Positions 44,309 through 54,540 of a stretch of DNA of 64,000 nt are shown in pieces. This DNA comes from Oreohelix idahoensis (Eukaryota; Mollusca; Gastropoda; Stylommatophora; Oreohelicidae). The position numbers and the translations under genes are program-made. Below the pieces are notes generated by a model. That model searched no databases. It had not been told where the DNA came from and was given only the letters and a program-made list of their open reading frames with translations. Each line of letters begins with the position of its first letter. Within the stretch, counting starts at the first letter, position 1. The stretch spans positions 372,001 through 436,000 of the forward strand of contig JAMPIV010012453.1 of NCBI GenBank assembly GCA_024509875.1. Reading direction: 5' to 3'.

Positions 44309-45331
44309 ATGCTTACTATAGACCATTTCGTTAAGATTGGTCGTGAATATGGTTATAAATCTCAAGAACTTCGTCAGTTTGCTGAATCAGAACTGGAAAA
44401 ATATGAAAGAAAAGAAGAAGAGAAAAGGGCTGCATTAAAGAAAGAGGAAGAGGAACAAAAGGCAGCATTAAAGAAAGAGGAAGCAGAACTTGAGATGAAG
44501 CAAATTGCCAAGGAAAATAGATTGAGAGAGATTGCTCAACGTGAAAGAGAAGAGCAAAGAACAATCGCCAAACAGGAAGAAGAGAATAAATTGAAACGAG
44601 AGGAAATTATTTTACAACAAGAAATGGAATTGGCGCGTATTAAATTGGAGACAGCAAGATTACAAGCACAAAGTGCTGATGCAAACCAGAATAATAACGC
44701 ACAAAATGGATCATCATCCAGCCAACCTAAACATTTCTACAACTTTAAATTACCCATTTTCAACTTGAACGTCGACGACCTTTCATCGTTCCTGGCACGT
44801 TTTGAACAGACTTGCAAATCTAACCATTTGCCTGAAGAGTCATGGGTACTCAAATTAAATGAATTCTTGGTTGGAGAACCACTGACAGCTTCTCAAAATG
44901 CTGACCCATCAATAGCTAATAACTACGGTGCTATTAAGTCCTTGCTTTTACGAAGGTTTCACCTGGACGAGGAACACTGTAGGTTGAAATTTAAGGGAAT
45001 TTTACCTGAATCTCCAAAGGATTTTGCAGGATTCATTGCGAACATACGCAATACATTTAATAGATGGGTTGAACTGGCAGAAGTCAACAAATCATACGAC
45101 AAATTAGTTGATTTACTACTGCGGGATAAGGTATTATCTTCGGTTAGCCAGCCATTTTTTGCATATTTGCAGGAGCGTAAACCAGGTACTATGGATGAGT
45201 TAGAAAAAATTTCTTTAAACTACTGTTCGGCACATCCGAATGCAACCATTTCTAACTCCTCATTAAGAGAACCTCTACCTGTGGCGTCTAATATGGCCTA
45301 CAATCATAATAACAAAGACATCACAGTGTAG
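44309..45331 (+). CDS. Gag protein, Gmr1-like copy 2
   Basis: ATG at 44309, 340 residues. An N-terminal coiled coil of charged Glu/Lys repeats (about 30-125), a Gln/Asn/Ser linker, then a gag core paralleling copy 1: 'FKLPIFNLNVDDLSSFLARF', 'LRRFHLDEEHCRLKFKGIL' and 'YDKLVDLLLRDKVL'. The frame stops at TAG 45329-45331 just after the core. The Arg/Asn-rich nucleic-acid-binding tract is in the -1 frame that opens at 45313 and runs into pol. In copy 1 the two parts are one frame, so a small indel here is the simplest reading. Confidence 0.85.
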   Translation: MLTIDHFVKIGREYGYKSQELRQFAESELEKYERKEEEKRAALKKEEEEQKAALKKEEAELEMKQIAKENRLREIAQREREEQRTIAKQEEENKLKREEIILQQEMELARIKLETARLQAQSADANQNNNAQNGSSSSQPKHFYNFKLPIFNLNVDDLSSFLARFEQTCKSNHLPEESWVLKLNEFLVGEPLTASQNADPSIANNYGAIKSLLLRRFHLDEEHCRLKFKGILPESPKDFAGFIANIRNTFNRWVELAEVNKSYDKLVDLLLRDKVLSSVSQPFFAYLQERKPGTMDELEKISLNYCSAHPNATISNSSLREPLPVASNMAYNHNNKDITV

Positions 45332-48300
45332 ACAGAAGCAGGTTCCAAAGAAATCACAATGTTAACTTTCAGAAGGGACATAATAATGATTTCAACAATA
45401 AAAATGAGTTCAACAGAGGTAGATCACGAGATAGAAATTATTCACCTCAAACAAACTACCACAATGGTCAACATAACACTCATTATAATCGATCACATAC
45501 TCCCAATAATAATAATAACTGGAATGGTAATAATCATGGCTCGAGACATCGAGATAATAGTTGCTATAGAGGACGACGAGATAATTCTAACAATTATACT
45601 CGGAATCGATCTCATTCTCGGGGATCATCTCATTACAACCATAATACAGGGGCGGCAGTTACAAATAATACTACCCCTATAGCTCAGGTCCCACTTGACA
45701 ATAATACAACACAGTCTTCTGCTGCATGTTTTGCTATTAATTATAATGTGGCAAATAGTTGCCAGCAATGCAATCTTATTTTTCAGAAGGCGAAAGAAAC
45801 AGTGCTCAACTGCGGACATATTATACCACAGGTAGGTCTTGCAGTCAACGATGGAACAGGCCTACTAATTTTTAACAGGGGATTAGTTAATGGATCCGTC
45901 GTCTCAGTGTTGAGGGATTCGGGATCCACAACGATTGGTGTACGACAGTCGCTGGTACATCCTAGCTGTGCAACAGGGGAATATGTCCGTTGCATGACTT
46001 TTGGTGGAACAATAGAGTTTTACCCCACAGCTATTATTCATGTTAACAGTCCTTTCTTCACAGGGAACGTAAAAGTATGTATGCTAAAAAAGCCTATAGC
46101 TGATTTGATGGTCGGTCGTATACACGGCAGTAAAGATTGTACTCCAGATGAGATTATAGAATGGGAGAAACATAACCTATGCACTGGAAACGCCGTGACG
46201 ACTAGAGCGCAGACTCAACTCATGGAGAAAGTTGATGATAATAAAATGGATGCAGACAACCAAGAGGAATTTGTAGTCAATTCACCTATTGACAGGGAAA
46301 CATTTGCAACCAAACAAAAAGAGGATAAATCTTTAAAAAAATTTTTTAAATTGGTTGATAAAGTTGACAATCTATCCTCAGGTAATAATAACAAACATTG
46401 TTTTGTTATTAAAAATGACATATTGATTAGATGTTTTAATGACAAATCACAAATGAAACAACAAGTTATGGTCCCGTATACTTTTAGACGGTACATTCTT
46501 CAACATGCACATGACTCACATTGTGCTGGACATATGGGATATACTCGAACACGATCTCGAGTACTGTCTTCATTCTTTTGGCCAGGGGTGTCAAGAGATA
46601 TTTCGCAGTATGTACGTTCCTGTACTACATGCCAAGAAGTGAAAGCACGTGGAGCTTTTCACACGGCGCCTATTCAGGCTTGCGATATCTCAGTGAGACC
46701 TTTTGACAAGATGGCAATAGACATTATTGGTCCATTGCTACCATCGGCCAGAGGACATAGATTCGTCCTTACGTGCATTGATTTGTGCACACGATGGCCA
46801 GAAGCTATCCCATTAAAGACCACCACTACCACAGATGTAGCTGATGCACTACATCTCATCTTTTCTAGAATAGGGTTTCCTAGAAAACTTTTATCAGACC
46901 ATGGGTCACAGTTTATATCTGACACCATGAAGGAAGTCATGAAAACTTGGGACATTGATAGGAATTTAAGTAGTATTTATCATCCGATGAGTAATGGTGC
47001 GGTTGAAAGACTTAACCGTACACTTAAACAACTACTACATAAGGTTACTGCTAAGCACCCTCATGACTGGGACAGAGCACTCCCAGCTGTTCTATTTGCT
47101 TATCGGGAGGTACCGCATGAACAAACTGGCTTCTCTCCCTTTGAATTAGTTTTTGGTGCTCCCCCAAGAGGTCCTATGGGACTAATAAAAGACTTATTAA
47201 TTGACGAGGAGATGACTCAGGACACTCAGTCATCTTACGAGTACGTGATTAATCTTCGGAAGAACATTATTGAGTCTTGCCAGTTGGCAACAGCTTCTTC
47301 TGAGGCTGCAAAAGCTAAGGCTCGATCTCTACAAAATAGGTCTCGACGATTACGCCAATTATTCCCAGGCGACGAGGCTTATGTGTTACTTCCTCACAAT
47401 AACAATAAATTATTGATATCTTGGAATGGTCCTTACAAAGTCATTGATAAAATTTCCGACGTTGATTACGTCTTAGATATCAAGGGACACAAAAAGATAT
47501 TTCATATTAACATGCTCAAGCAATTTCATACACGTCCTGAACACTTACAGTCAATTTTTCATGAACTAGATGACAACACAGTATCCACTTGTCATTATTC
47601 TAACTTATCTGTCATCCAGGAAGAAGAATCTTCTTTTCCTGAGGTACAGTTACCGTTACCGGTACCAGTAGTTCAACCTACTGAATCTTGGCGGGATGTA
47701 ACCATCTCTTCAACGGTTACACCGCAACAGCGTCTACAGATTGCTAATCTATTACAATCTTATCCAGATGTATTGACCGACGTCCCGGGTCGCACATCGG
47801 CTATCAGTCATGACATTACTCTCAATGATGATACACCTATTCGTGTACATCCCTATTCTGTTCCTTTACATTTCCTTGCTAAAACTACTAAGGAACTTGA
47901 ACAGATGTTGTCTCTGGGAATCATTGAGACTAGTAATTCGCCATTCTCTTCTCCATTAGTGATTGTCCGGAAGAAGGACAATAACATTAGACTATGTGTT
48001 GATTATAGAAAATTAAATGCTAAGACTATAGTTGACAGCGAACCACATCCACTTATCGACGACTTACTGCCACGTCTATCCAACGCAACTATATTTAGTA
48101 AGATAGACTTAACTAAAGGTTATTGGCAGATACCACTGACCGAAAAGGCTAAGTACTACACCGCATTTTCCACTCCACAAGGTCTATACCAGTGGAATGT
48201 GATGCCTTTTGGGCTTGTTAATGCGCCAGCTACCTTCATTCGCCTGATGCGACAAATTTTATCAGGTAGACCAGACGTTATTACATATATTGACGACATA

Positions 48301-49101
48301 TGCTTGTTTAGTTCGTCGTTTGAGGAACATGTTTCGGGACTTAGATATGTTTTTGACACTCTAAGGAATTATCATCTAACTGCTAAACCTACAAAGGTGC
48401 AAATCGCGTGTAATGAGATAACCTTTTTGGGACATATCATTGGATCGGGATATATCCGAACGTTACCTAGTACAGTCTCCAAAATTCTAAACATAGCAGT
48501 TCCTCAGACGAAGAAACAGGTCAGGAGTTTGTTAGGACTTGTTCAATATTACAGTAGATTCATACCAAACTTGTCATCCATCACGGCTGTATTGTCTTCA
48601 TTGTTAAAAAAAGATATGCCGGTGAAGGTGACATGGACTGGTACATGCAATGAAACTTTCAACAAAATTATAAATTTGTTCTCGCATGAACCAATTTTAA
48701 GACTTCCCGATGCTTCCAAAAGATTTTTCTTACGAACAGATGCTAGTAACTACGGCATTGGTGCATGCCTGCTCCAGAACCATGATGGCATTCTACATCC
48801 TACGTTATACATTTCAAGAAAGCTGAAGCCGGCAGAAACGAAGTATTCAACAGTCGACAAGGAACTTTTATCTGTGATCTGGGCAATAACCAAACTTGAA
48901 AAGTACTTACTTGGTGCTCCCTTCACCATACAGACGGACCAACGTGCTGTAGCAGCCTTGCGTCGATCAAATCATACAAGCCAGAAGCTTGCCAGATATT
49001 CAATCATCCTACAGCCATTCGAGTTCTCCATTGAACACATACCTGGCACTGAAAATTGTGTGGCAGATGCATTGTCACGTAATCCTATTGACGACGAATA
49101 A
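45313..49101 (+). CDS. Pol (PR-INT-RT-RNase H), Gmr1-like copy 2
   Basis: Open from 45313 (just after a TAA) to 49101. Starts with an Arg/Asn/His-rich tract, then a Cys/His pair (45775-45820), aspartic protease 'LRDSGSTTIGV' (about 45910), integrase zinc H2C2 (46503-46635), integrase catalytic Asp in 'MAIDIIGP' (about 46720), 'LSDHGSQ' (about 46897) and Glu in 'AVERLNRT' (about 46999), RT with 'YIDDICLF' (about 48287), RNase H with 'LRTDASNYGIGACL' (about 48730) and a C-terminal 'CVADALSRNP'. All key residues are present. The first Met of the long block is about 45748, but expression probably depends on gag. Confidence 0.92.
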   Translation, partial: QRHHSVDRSRFQRNHNVNFQKGHNNDFNNKNEFNRGRSRDRNYSPQTNYHNGQHNTHYNRSHTPNNNNNWNGNNHGSRHRDNSCYRGRRDNSNNYTRNRSHSRGSSHYNHNTGAAVTNNTTPIAQVPLDNNTTQSSAACFAINYNVANSCQQCNLIFQKAKETVLNCGHIIPQVGLAVNDGTGLLIFNRGLVNGSVVSVLRDSGSTTIGVRQSLVHPSCATGEYVRCMTFGGTIEFYPTAIIHVNSPFFTGNVKVCMLKKPIADLMVGRIHGSKDCTPDEIIEWEKHNLCTGNAVTTRAQTQLMEKVDDNKMDADNQEEFVVNSPIDRETFATKQKEDKSLKKFFKLVDKVDNLSSGNNNKHCFVIKNDILIRCFNDKSQMKQQVMVPYTFRRYILQHAHDSHCAGHMGYTRTRSRVLSSFFWPGVSRDISQYVRSCTTCQEVKARGAFHTAPIQACDISVRPFDKMAIDIIGPLLPSARGHRFVLTCIDLCTRWPEAIPLKTTTTTDVADALHLIFSRIGFPRKLLSDHGSQFISDTMKEVMKTWDIDRNLSSIYHPMSNGAVERLNRTLKQLLHKVTAKHPHDWDRALPAVLFAYREVPHEQTGFSPFELVFGAPPRGPMGLIKDLLIDEEMTQDTQSSYEYVINLRKNIIESCQLATASSEAAKAKARSLQNRSRRLRQLFPGDEAYVLLPHNNNKLLISWNGPYKVIDKISDVDYVLDIKGHKKIFHINMLKQFHTRPEHLQSIFHELDDNTVSTCHYSNLSVIQEEESSFPEVQLPLPVPVVQPTESWRDVTISSTVTPQQRLQIANLLQSYPDVLTDVPGRTSAISHDITLNDDTPIRVHPYSVPLHFLAKTTKELEQMLSLGIIETSNSPFSSPLVIVRKKDNNIRLCVDYRKLNAKTIVDSEPHPLIDDLLPRLSNATIFSKIDLTKGYWQIPLTEKAKYYTAFSTPQGLYQWNVMPFGLVNAPATFIRLMRQILSGRPDVITYIDDICLFSSSFEEHVSGLRYVFDTLRNYHLTAKPTKVQIACNEITFLGHIIGSGYIRTLPSTVSKILNIAVPQTKKQVRSLLGLVQYYSRFIPNLSSITAVLSSLLKKDMPVKVTWTGTCNETFNKIINLFSHEPILRLPDASKRFFLRTDASNYGIGACLLQNHDGILHPTLYISRKLKPAETKYSTVDKELLSVIWAITKLEKYLLGAPFTIQTDQRAVAALRRSNHTSQKLARYSIILQPFEFSIEHIPGTENCVADALSRNPIDDE

Positions 49102-50121
49102 TCAATATTGACACTCTTAAACTATATCAATCAGAACTACATTGGATTGAACGAAGTATCAACTATAAGAGAACTAACCTTGCCTTCAATTTAAACTTTA
49201 TAAACACTATATGCATCACAGAATTGAACTAAAAGACATATTGACATTGGAACTTCGTCTAACGTCCATACACGATATATAAATACCGTTGAACAATCAT
49301 GGAATAATATCTGACGACAAGTCGAACTTATTATCCTATGGACTCTTAATTCTTGGATGCAGTGATAAATGACATTTCTTTCCGACGTGAACGTTTGAAC
49401 ACTTTTGCCTAAAAGAATTCATCAGGATCAAGACTACGGATGGATCATCATATCCTATACTAATTAATTAGTTAACTTAACTTCTTAATTGAATTATTAT
49501 CAATAAAATGAAAGGTGAGAAAAAAATTAAATGAAAAAAAAAAGAGAACGAAATATAAAAAGAAGAAATTATGAAAAGAGAAAATAAATCTCACACAAGT
49601 ATTAGATTAATATTTTTGTTAATGTACCTATACATTATTTAGTTAGTTAAATTAGATAGTTATTATTCACTAACACTTAACACACACAATTAAGTTAAAA
49701 CTTATATTCGAATTTCTTTCTATTTCTTCTCACTTATTTTGTCTTTTTCTTCTCTCATAACATCGCGTTACATTAGAACCTTAATAATTTAACTCTTAGT
49801 TTAATTAATTAATTTAATTTAAATTAGTCAAATTAATTCCTATATGACATACTAATACGACAGACCTTACTTTAATTTAATTTTATCATTCACTATTAAC
49901 ATTGGACATTTATTTAGTTGATATAATAATATGTATAATATTGATATATAATGTTAGATGACTATGACAAATAGTTAGTTGACATGACCGCAACACGGTT
50001 CTACTCAGAACATCGTCGGCCATATGTCACAATTGTGTTAAATTTTTTTGAAAAAATTGTTAAGTCGGATAGATCTTGAAAAAAAATCTATCGATTTTTT
50101 TTCCCCCGGTGTACAGGGAAT
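49102..50121 (+). other. 3' untranslated region, Gmr1-like copy 2
   Basis: Very AT-rich (about 1 kb). Ends with T-runs, CCCCCGG and TGTACAGGGAAT before the 3' LTR, a weak polypurine tract candidate. No coding frame. Confidence 0.5.
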
Positions 50122-50907
50122 TGTTACGGTATATGATATTAACGCCGTCTGCTAAAGGTTATCAGACGTGCAATTGTAAGAGGTTAAGGCATTTAATATA
50201 TTGCGATAGAGGTTTCAATTTTGAACGCTCCACACACGATCGATTATGACGTGTATAGCGTTGTTTAGGACACAGTCGGTAACTAAGAAACGCTACCCTT
50301 TGTTACTTGACCGCCAAGCTGAATAGCTGCGTTGTTCTAACCTTCCAATGCAATGGCATGATATAGCCATTTATATGTGTATTTTTTGATGGACCAGGGT
50401 CAGTCCTAGAACTCTATATGAGAGGGAAATTTATGGAGGTTAGTATTTTAACTAGAATTCTCAGAAGGAGAAGAATAATCGTCAAATTCGTATGAATATA
50501 TTCAGACTCGCAGTCTCACTGTCGGCAGGTAGCCATGTCTAGCTGCGCGTGCATATAGCTGTGATGTTCTGACGACAATTACTGCTCTGTATCCTTAAAC
50601 GGACATTGACACGTAAAACAGCAGTCTACGCCATTGATTAATTTATGCATGACTCATGTTCTGTCCCTATTTGAAATGTGTACATGTGAATTAAATGTAC
50701 GGACTCAATGAAATGACTTATCAAATCAATCGTATTCCAAAGTTCAAGTATTGTTTGGAATCTTCCACCCCAGCATTCGCTTAATCTTCCATCAAAGGCA
50801 CGATGCACTAAAACTAACATATCAAGGAAGAAAACAATGGCAAGAATTTTATAATTGTTTTATTCATAACACATGGAACATTGTTCAGAGCAAACCACCA
50901 CGCAACA
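50122..50907 (+). repeat. 3' LTR, Gmr1-like copy 2
   Basis: 786 bp, matches 39139-39924. Followed by the TCCAG duplication and the resumed LINE-E frame. Confidence 0.95.
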
Positions 50908-50912
50908 TCCAG

Positions 50913-53685
50913 CACACTCCAAGAACATCAGGAAGCTATGGACAGGGCTAGAAAGGACGCAGAGTCTCAGCCTTCACTTGAAACTCACAACAAATGGAAA
51001 AAGGCTGTAGCAGAGTTTCAGAGAACAAAGCTAGAAGAAAAACGGAAAAGCTGGAGAACTAAAACGGCATCGCTGAACCTTGAGAAAGACGGCAGGAAAC
51101 TTTGGAGATTAGTCAAGTCTCTAAATGAAGAGCGTTCCTCACCTAGGCAGACTATCACATTGGATGAAGGTGGCAAACTTTTCAGAGGAAAACAAGCTGC
51201 AGACTTGTTTGCTAGAAGATACAGTTCAGAAAGCAACTTACCCATTAACATAGATCATCAGAGAGAGATAAGAAAAGAAATACTGGCAACCATGGGACAG
51301 ACAGATACTCCTGCCCCAATGAGGGAACCCATCACACTAGGAGAACTACAGAAGGCTATTTCCAAGCTTAAGTTTCAAAAGTCACCCGGCCCAGACAAAA
51401 TCAGCAACGAAATGCTAGTAAATCTGAGCTCAGCAGCAAAGACAAAACTGCTTGAGATATTCAACCACAGCTGGTTGAAAGGAACGGTACCCCAAGTATG
51501 GAGAGAAGCCATCACAATACCCATACTAAAGAAAGGGAAATGTAAGACCGAGGCTGCAAGTTACCGGCCAATCAGTCTCACAAGCTGTGTTGGGAAGACT
51601 ATGGAGCGAATAGTCAACCACAGATTGAAATGGTATTTAGAGTCTGAGCAGATCCTGGTGCCGGAACAAGCTGGATTTAGAGAATGCTACAGTATAGAAG
51701 ACCAAGTTACTTACTTGTCTCAAGCAATAGAAGATGCCTTCCAGGAGAAGAAAAAGGTCCTAACGATCTGGGTCGACTTCAAGCAGGCCTTTGACAAGGT
51801 GTGGAAAGATGGCCTCATTGCAAAACTTAGGAGAAGTGGAATCCAAGGCAACATGATGAAATGGATCCAGTCATACTTGCATAACAGGAGAACTAGAGTC
51901 ACTCTTGACGGTCTGCAGAGCAGAAAAGTGTTGCTCCATCAGGGGGTACCTCAAGGAGGAGTAATTTCCCCAACACTCTTCCTTGTTTACATCAATGACC
52001 TGGTGAAAGATCTCCCTGCAGGAGTTAAAGCTGCCTTATATGCAGATGACCTAGTACTCTGGTGCGCTGATGAAAATGTCACCACAGCAAATTATAGAAT
52101 GCAGCGGGCAGCAGACATGCTAGTGTCATGGGCAGAGAAATGGCTTATCACAATAAACACAGACAAAACCTCCACAACACTGTTCTCCCTCGCCCCCAAG
52201 GACAAATCAGCTAACATACACCTAGGGACAACCGTGATCAAGGAAGAAAGCTACCCCACCTATCTTGGGGTGACATTTGACCAAAGGCTTACATGGAATA
52301 AGCATATTGAAAATGCAGAAGGAAAGGCCCGAAGACGACTAGGCATACTCAGAAAATTAGCAGGTACCAACTGGGGAGCAAATGAACGAAATCTAAAGAA
52401 GATTTATAATGGAGTAATAAGACCACACTTAGAGTTTAGCTCAGCAGCATGGTCATCAGCTGCTAACTCACATCTGCAGTCTTTGGACAAGGTGCAAAAT
52501 CAAGCTCTCAGGCTCATTACAGGAGCCATGAAAACTACACCAATAACAGAGATGCAGAAGGTTGCTGGATTACAGACATTGTCCCATAGAAGAGACATAA
52601 AAACCATGATCCAGATGGAAAAGTACAACAGTATGCCAATGCACCCAATGAAGGCAAGACTAGATGATCTGGCATTGGGACGTCTAAAGCGTAGCAGCTT
52701 TGTGCATCGGGGGAAAAGACTTATAAAACAGCATCAAGAAGACCTATCCATGAAGACAACACCACTGAAGCCCACCCTATACCCTGTACCATGGGAGCAG
52801 GCCAGCAGTGCCCTCCAAATTAATACATCAGTCAGTGGTCTCACAAGTGGATGTGAGGATAATGATCTGCAAAAACGAACTGCTACATTGAGTATGATCC
52901 AAGAAAGCTATCCCGATCAATCATGGATACATGCCTATACAGATGGATCAGCAACTAATGCTGTTAGGAATGGAGGTGCCGGTATCTTTATCTCATATCC
53001 TGACAACCACTATGAGACTAGGCACATTCCCACTGGTAAATTCTGTTCCAACTATACAGCTGAGGTTCAAGCTCTAGAGCAAGCTGCAAATATGATTTAT
53101 AACACCAACTCTGACTGCCACCAGGTAGTCATCCTCACAGATGCACTGTCTGTCCTGCAAGCTCTCAAGGGTGGTAAACTCCCGCATCTGAGAAATGAAC
53201 TAAACAAGGTAGCTGCCAAAAAGAGAACCATACTTCAGTGGGTACCATCTCATTGTGGTGTACCCGGAAATGAAAAGGCAGATAAACTTGCAAAAAAGGG
53301 AGGAGAATGTGAACAAGAAGATAATGAAGTCACATACTTTGAGAAAAAGAGAGCTATCCAGACTATCAGAAGAGAACAGAACCAACCCAAAGACGACTAT
53401 CACACTCTCGACCGGCAGGGACAGATAACTATTTTTCGACTCAGGACAGGGCATAACAAACTGAATAAACACATGCACAAGCTACGATTGTCTGCTTCAC
53501 CACTGTGCACATGTGGATTAAACGAACAAACTGCTGAGCATGTTCTACAGGACTGTCCTCTGTATGACCAGTTAAGAAAGATATACTGGCCCAATGACTC
53601 AACACTAAACTCAAAGCTATATGGAGTTAAAGAGGAACTTCAAACAACAGTCGAATTCATCATGAGAACTCGTCTGACGGTGTAA
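50913..53685 (+). pseudogene. LINE-E reverse transcriptase and RNase H half
   Basis: Continues the frame of 38057-39138. RT motifs: 'KSPGPDKISNEMLV', 'YRPISLTSCVGKTME', 'EQAGFRECYSIEDQ', 'WVDFKQAFDKVWKDGL', 'GVPQGGVISPTLF' and the catalytic 'ALYADDLVLW' (about 52035-52064). A thumb-like region follows, then RNase H with 'HAYTDGSATNA' (first Asp), 'YTAEVQALEQA' (Glu), 'ILTDALSVLQAL' (second Asp) and 'WVPSHCGVPGNEKADKLA' (His, last Asp). It ends in the knuckle 'CTCGLNEQTAEHVLQDCP' and a stop at 53685. No internal stop or frameshift; inactive only because the LTR element separates it from its endonuclease. Confidence 0.92.
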
Positions 53686-53733
53686 TCATCAAAGATGCGA
53701 TCGCAAGAAGAAGAAGAAGAAGATGAACATTAG

Positions 53734-54538
53734 GAATGCCGATTACATTTGCAGTATCCATGAGATGCCAAGGGCATAGTTTAACGGATGATTTATATTA
53801 AAAGAAATATGGCTAGTAGATGATGGTGCGTGAAGCAAAATCAGGATTAAGATATTATTATGGTATCTTACATGGAACAATAAGCTTAACATTAATAAGC
53901 GGTTGAAGATTTAGCACAAACTATTCAGTAATATTGTGCAGACATTTGAACGTCCTAGAGTTCATAGAACAATCATAAACATTAAAGGACGTTTCGGCGG
54001 TTAGGTCAAACGCACCAGGTTAGGTGTTAGGCAAAGCATCGAACTGCGATCTATTGACATTGCCTGTAAATTGATTAAATGTGGAATTCTTTTTCATATG
54101 TGATGTTAGCGGAATAAATGTAGAGTCGTCCATACTCGACTTATTACACTGAAGAATTCATTGAAGTTTCAGTTCACACCAGTTCGTTCTGTTGGTATTG
54201 ATTTGGACGTTTATAGTCCCCTTTGAAGATACTCCAAAGACTTTCAATCAAAATACAAGAATCCAAATAATAAATATCGTACCGTGTCAGAAGAAGAACT
54301 AGTATTAATGAACAATCATGCCAGAAAATAAATCAACTACAAAAGAACCCAAAGTTGCAGAATATACGTAACAGACAATAAAGTCAAGAGTTACAGTTTT
54401 TTCAAATATATATATATAATTCGGCCAACAAAATCAAAGCTAACATTTGCACACAAATACGCCCAGCTACTAGAGTTTTGCAACAAGTATGGTTCTGCAG
54501 TATCGGACTCTGGGTGTCCCGTATGCCATTTTCCTATA
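53734..54538. other. Host or unknown repeat DNA
   Basis: Continuation of the DNA that both LINE-D and LINE-E inserted into. No frame, no recognised repeat. It ends at the target TA of the second mariner. Confidence 0.3.
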
Positions 54539-54540
54539 TA

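Larger units (their letters stand above)
39139..50907 (+). mobile_element. Gmr1-like Ty3/gypsy LTR retrotransposon, copy 2
   Basis: LTRs 39139-39924 and 50122-50907 are both 786 bp and begin TGTTACGG, end CGCAACA. 5-bp target duplication TCCAG at 39134-39138 and 50908-50912. I found one LTR difference (near 39433 versus 50416), so insertion was recent. The internal region carries a 2.8-kb inserted unit (40112-42943) in the leader, a gag frame and a pol frame with integrase ahead of RT. A different family from copy 1 (LTRs do not match) but with the same architecture. Confidence 0.95.
36683..53721 (+). mobile_element. Full-length RNase H-bearing LINE (family E), split by an LTR element
   Basis: A 12-bp duplication GATGAACATTAG flanks it (36671-36682 and 53722-53733). 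The 3' tail is (GAA)n. Removing the inserted LTR element (39139-50912) leaves about 5.27 kb: a GC-rich 5' region of 1.4 kb (36683-38056) with no recognisable ORF1, then one endonuclease-RT-RNase H frame that is uninterrupted apart from the insertion. The RNase H domain points to the I/Ingi/Nimb side of the non-LTR tree; exact clade not settled. Confidence 0.9.

Noticed and set aside
45359..45682. 107-codon Ile/Thr-rich frame between gag and pol
   Set aside because: Out-of-frame reading of the Arg/Asn-rich tract that belongs to the pol frame opening at 45313.
21308..50907. A single large retroviral or envelope-bearing element
   Set aside because: The two LTR elements have different LTRs, separate target duplications and no envelope frame between RNase H and the 3' LTR.
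50751..50951. Open frame starting in the 3' LTR and running into the LINE
   Set aside because: The first 50 codons are LTR sequence; the genuine LINE frame resumes at 50913.
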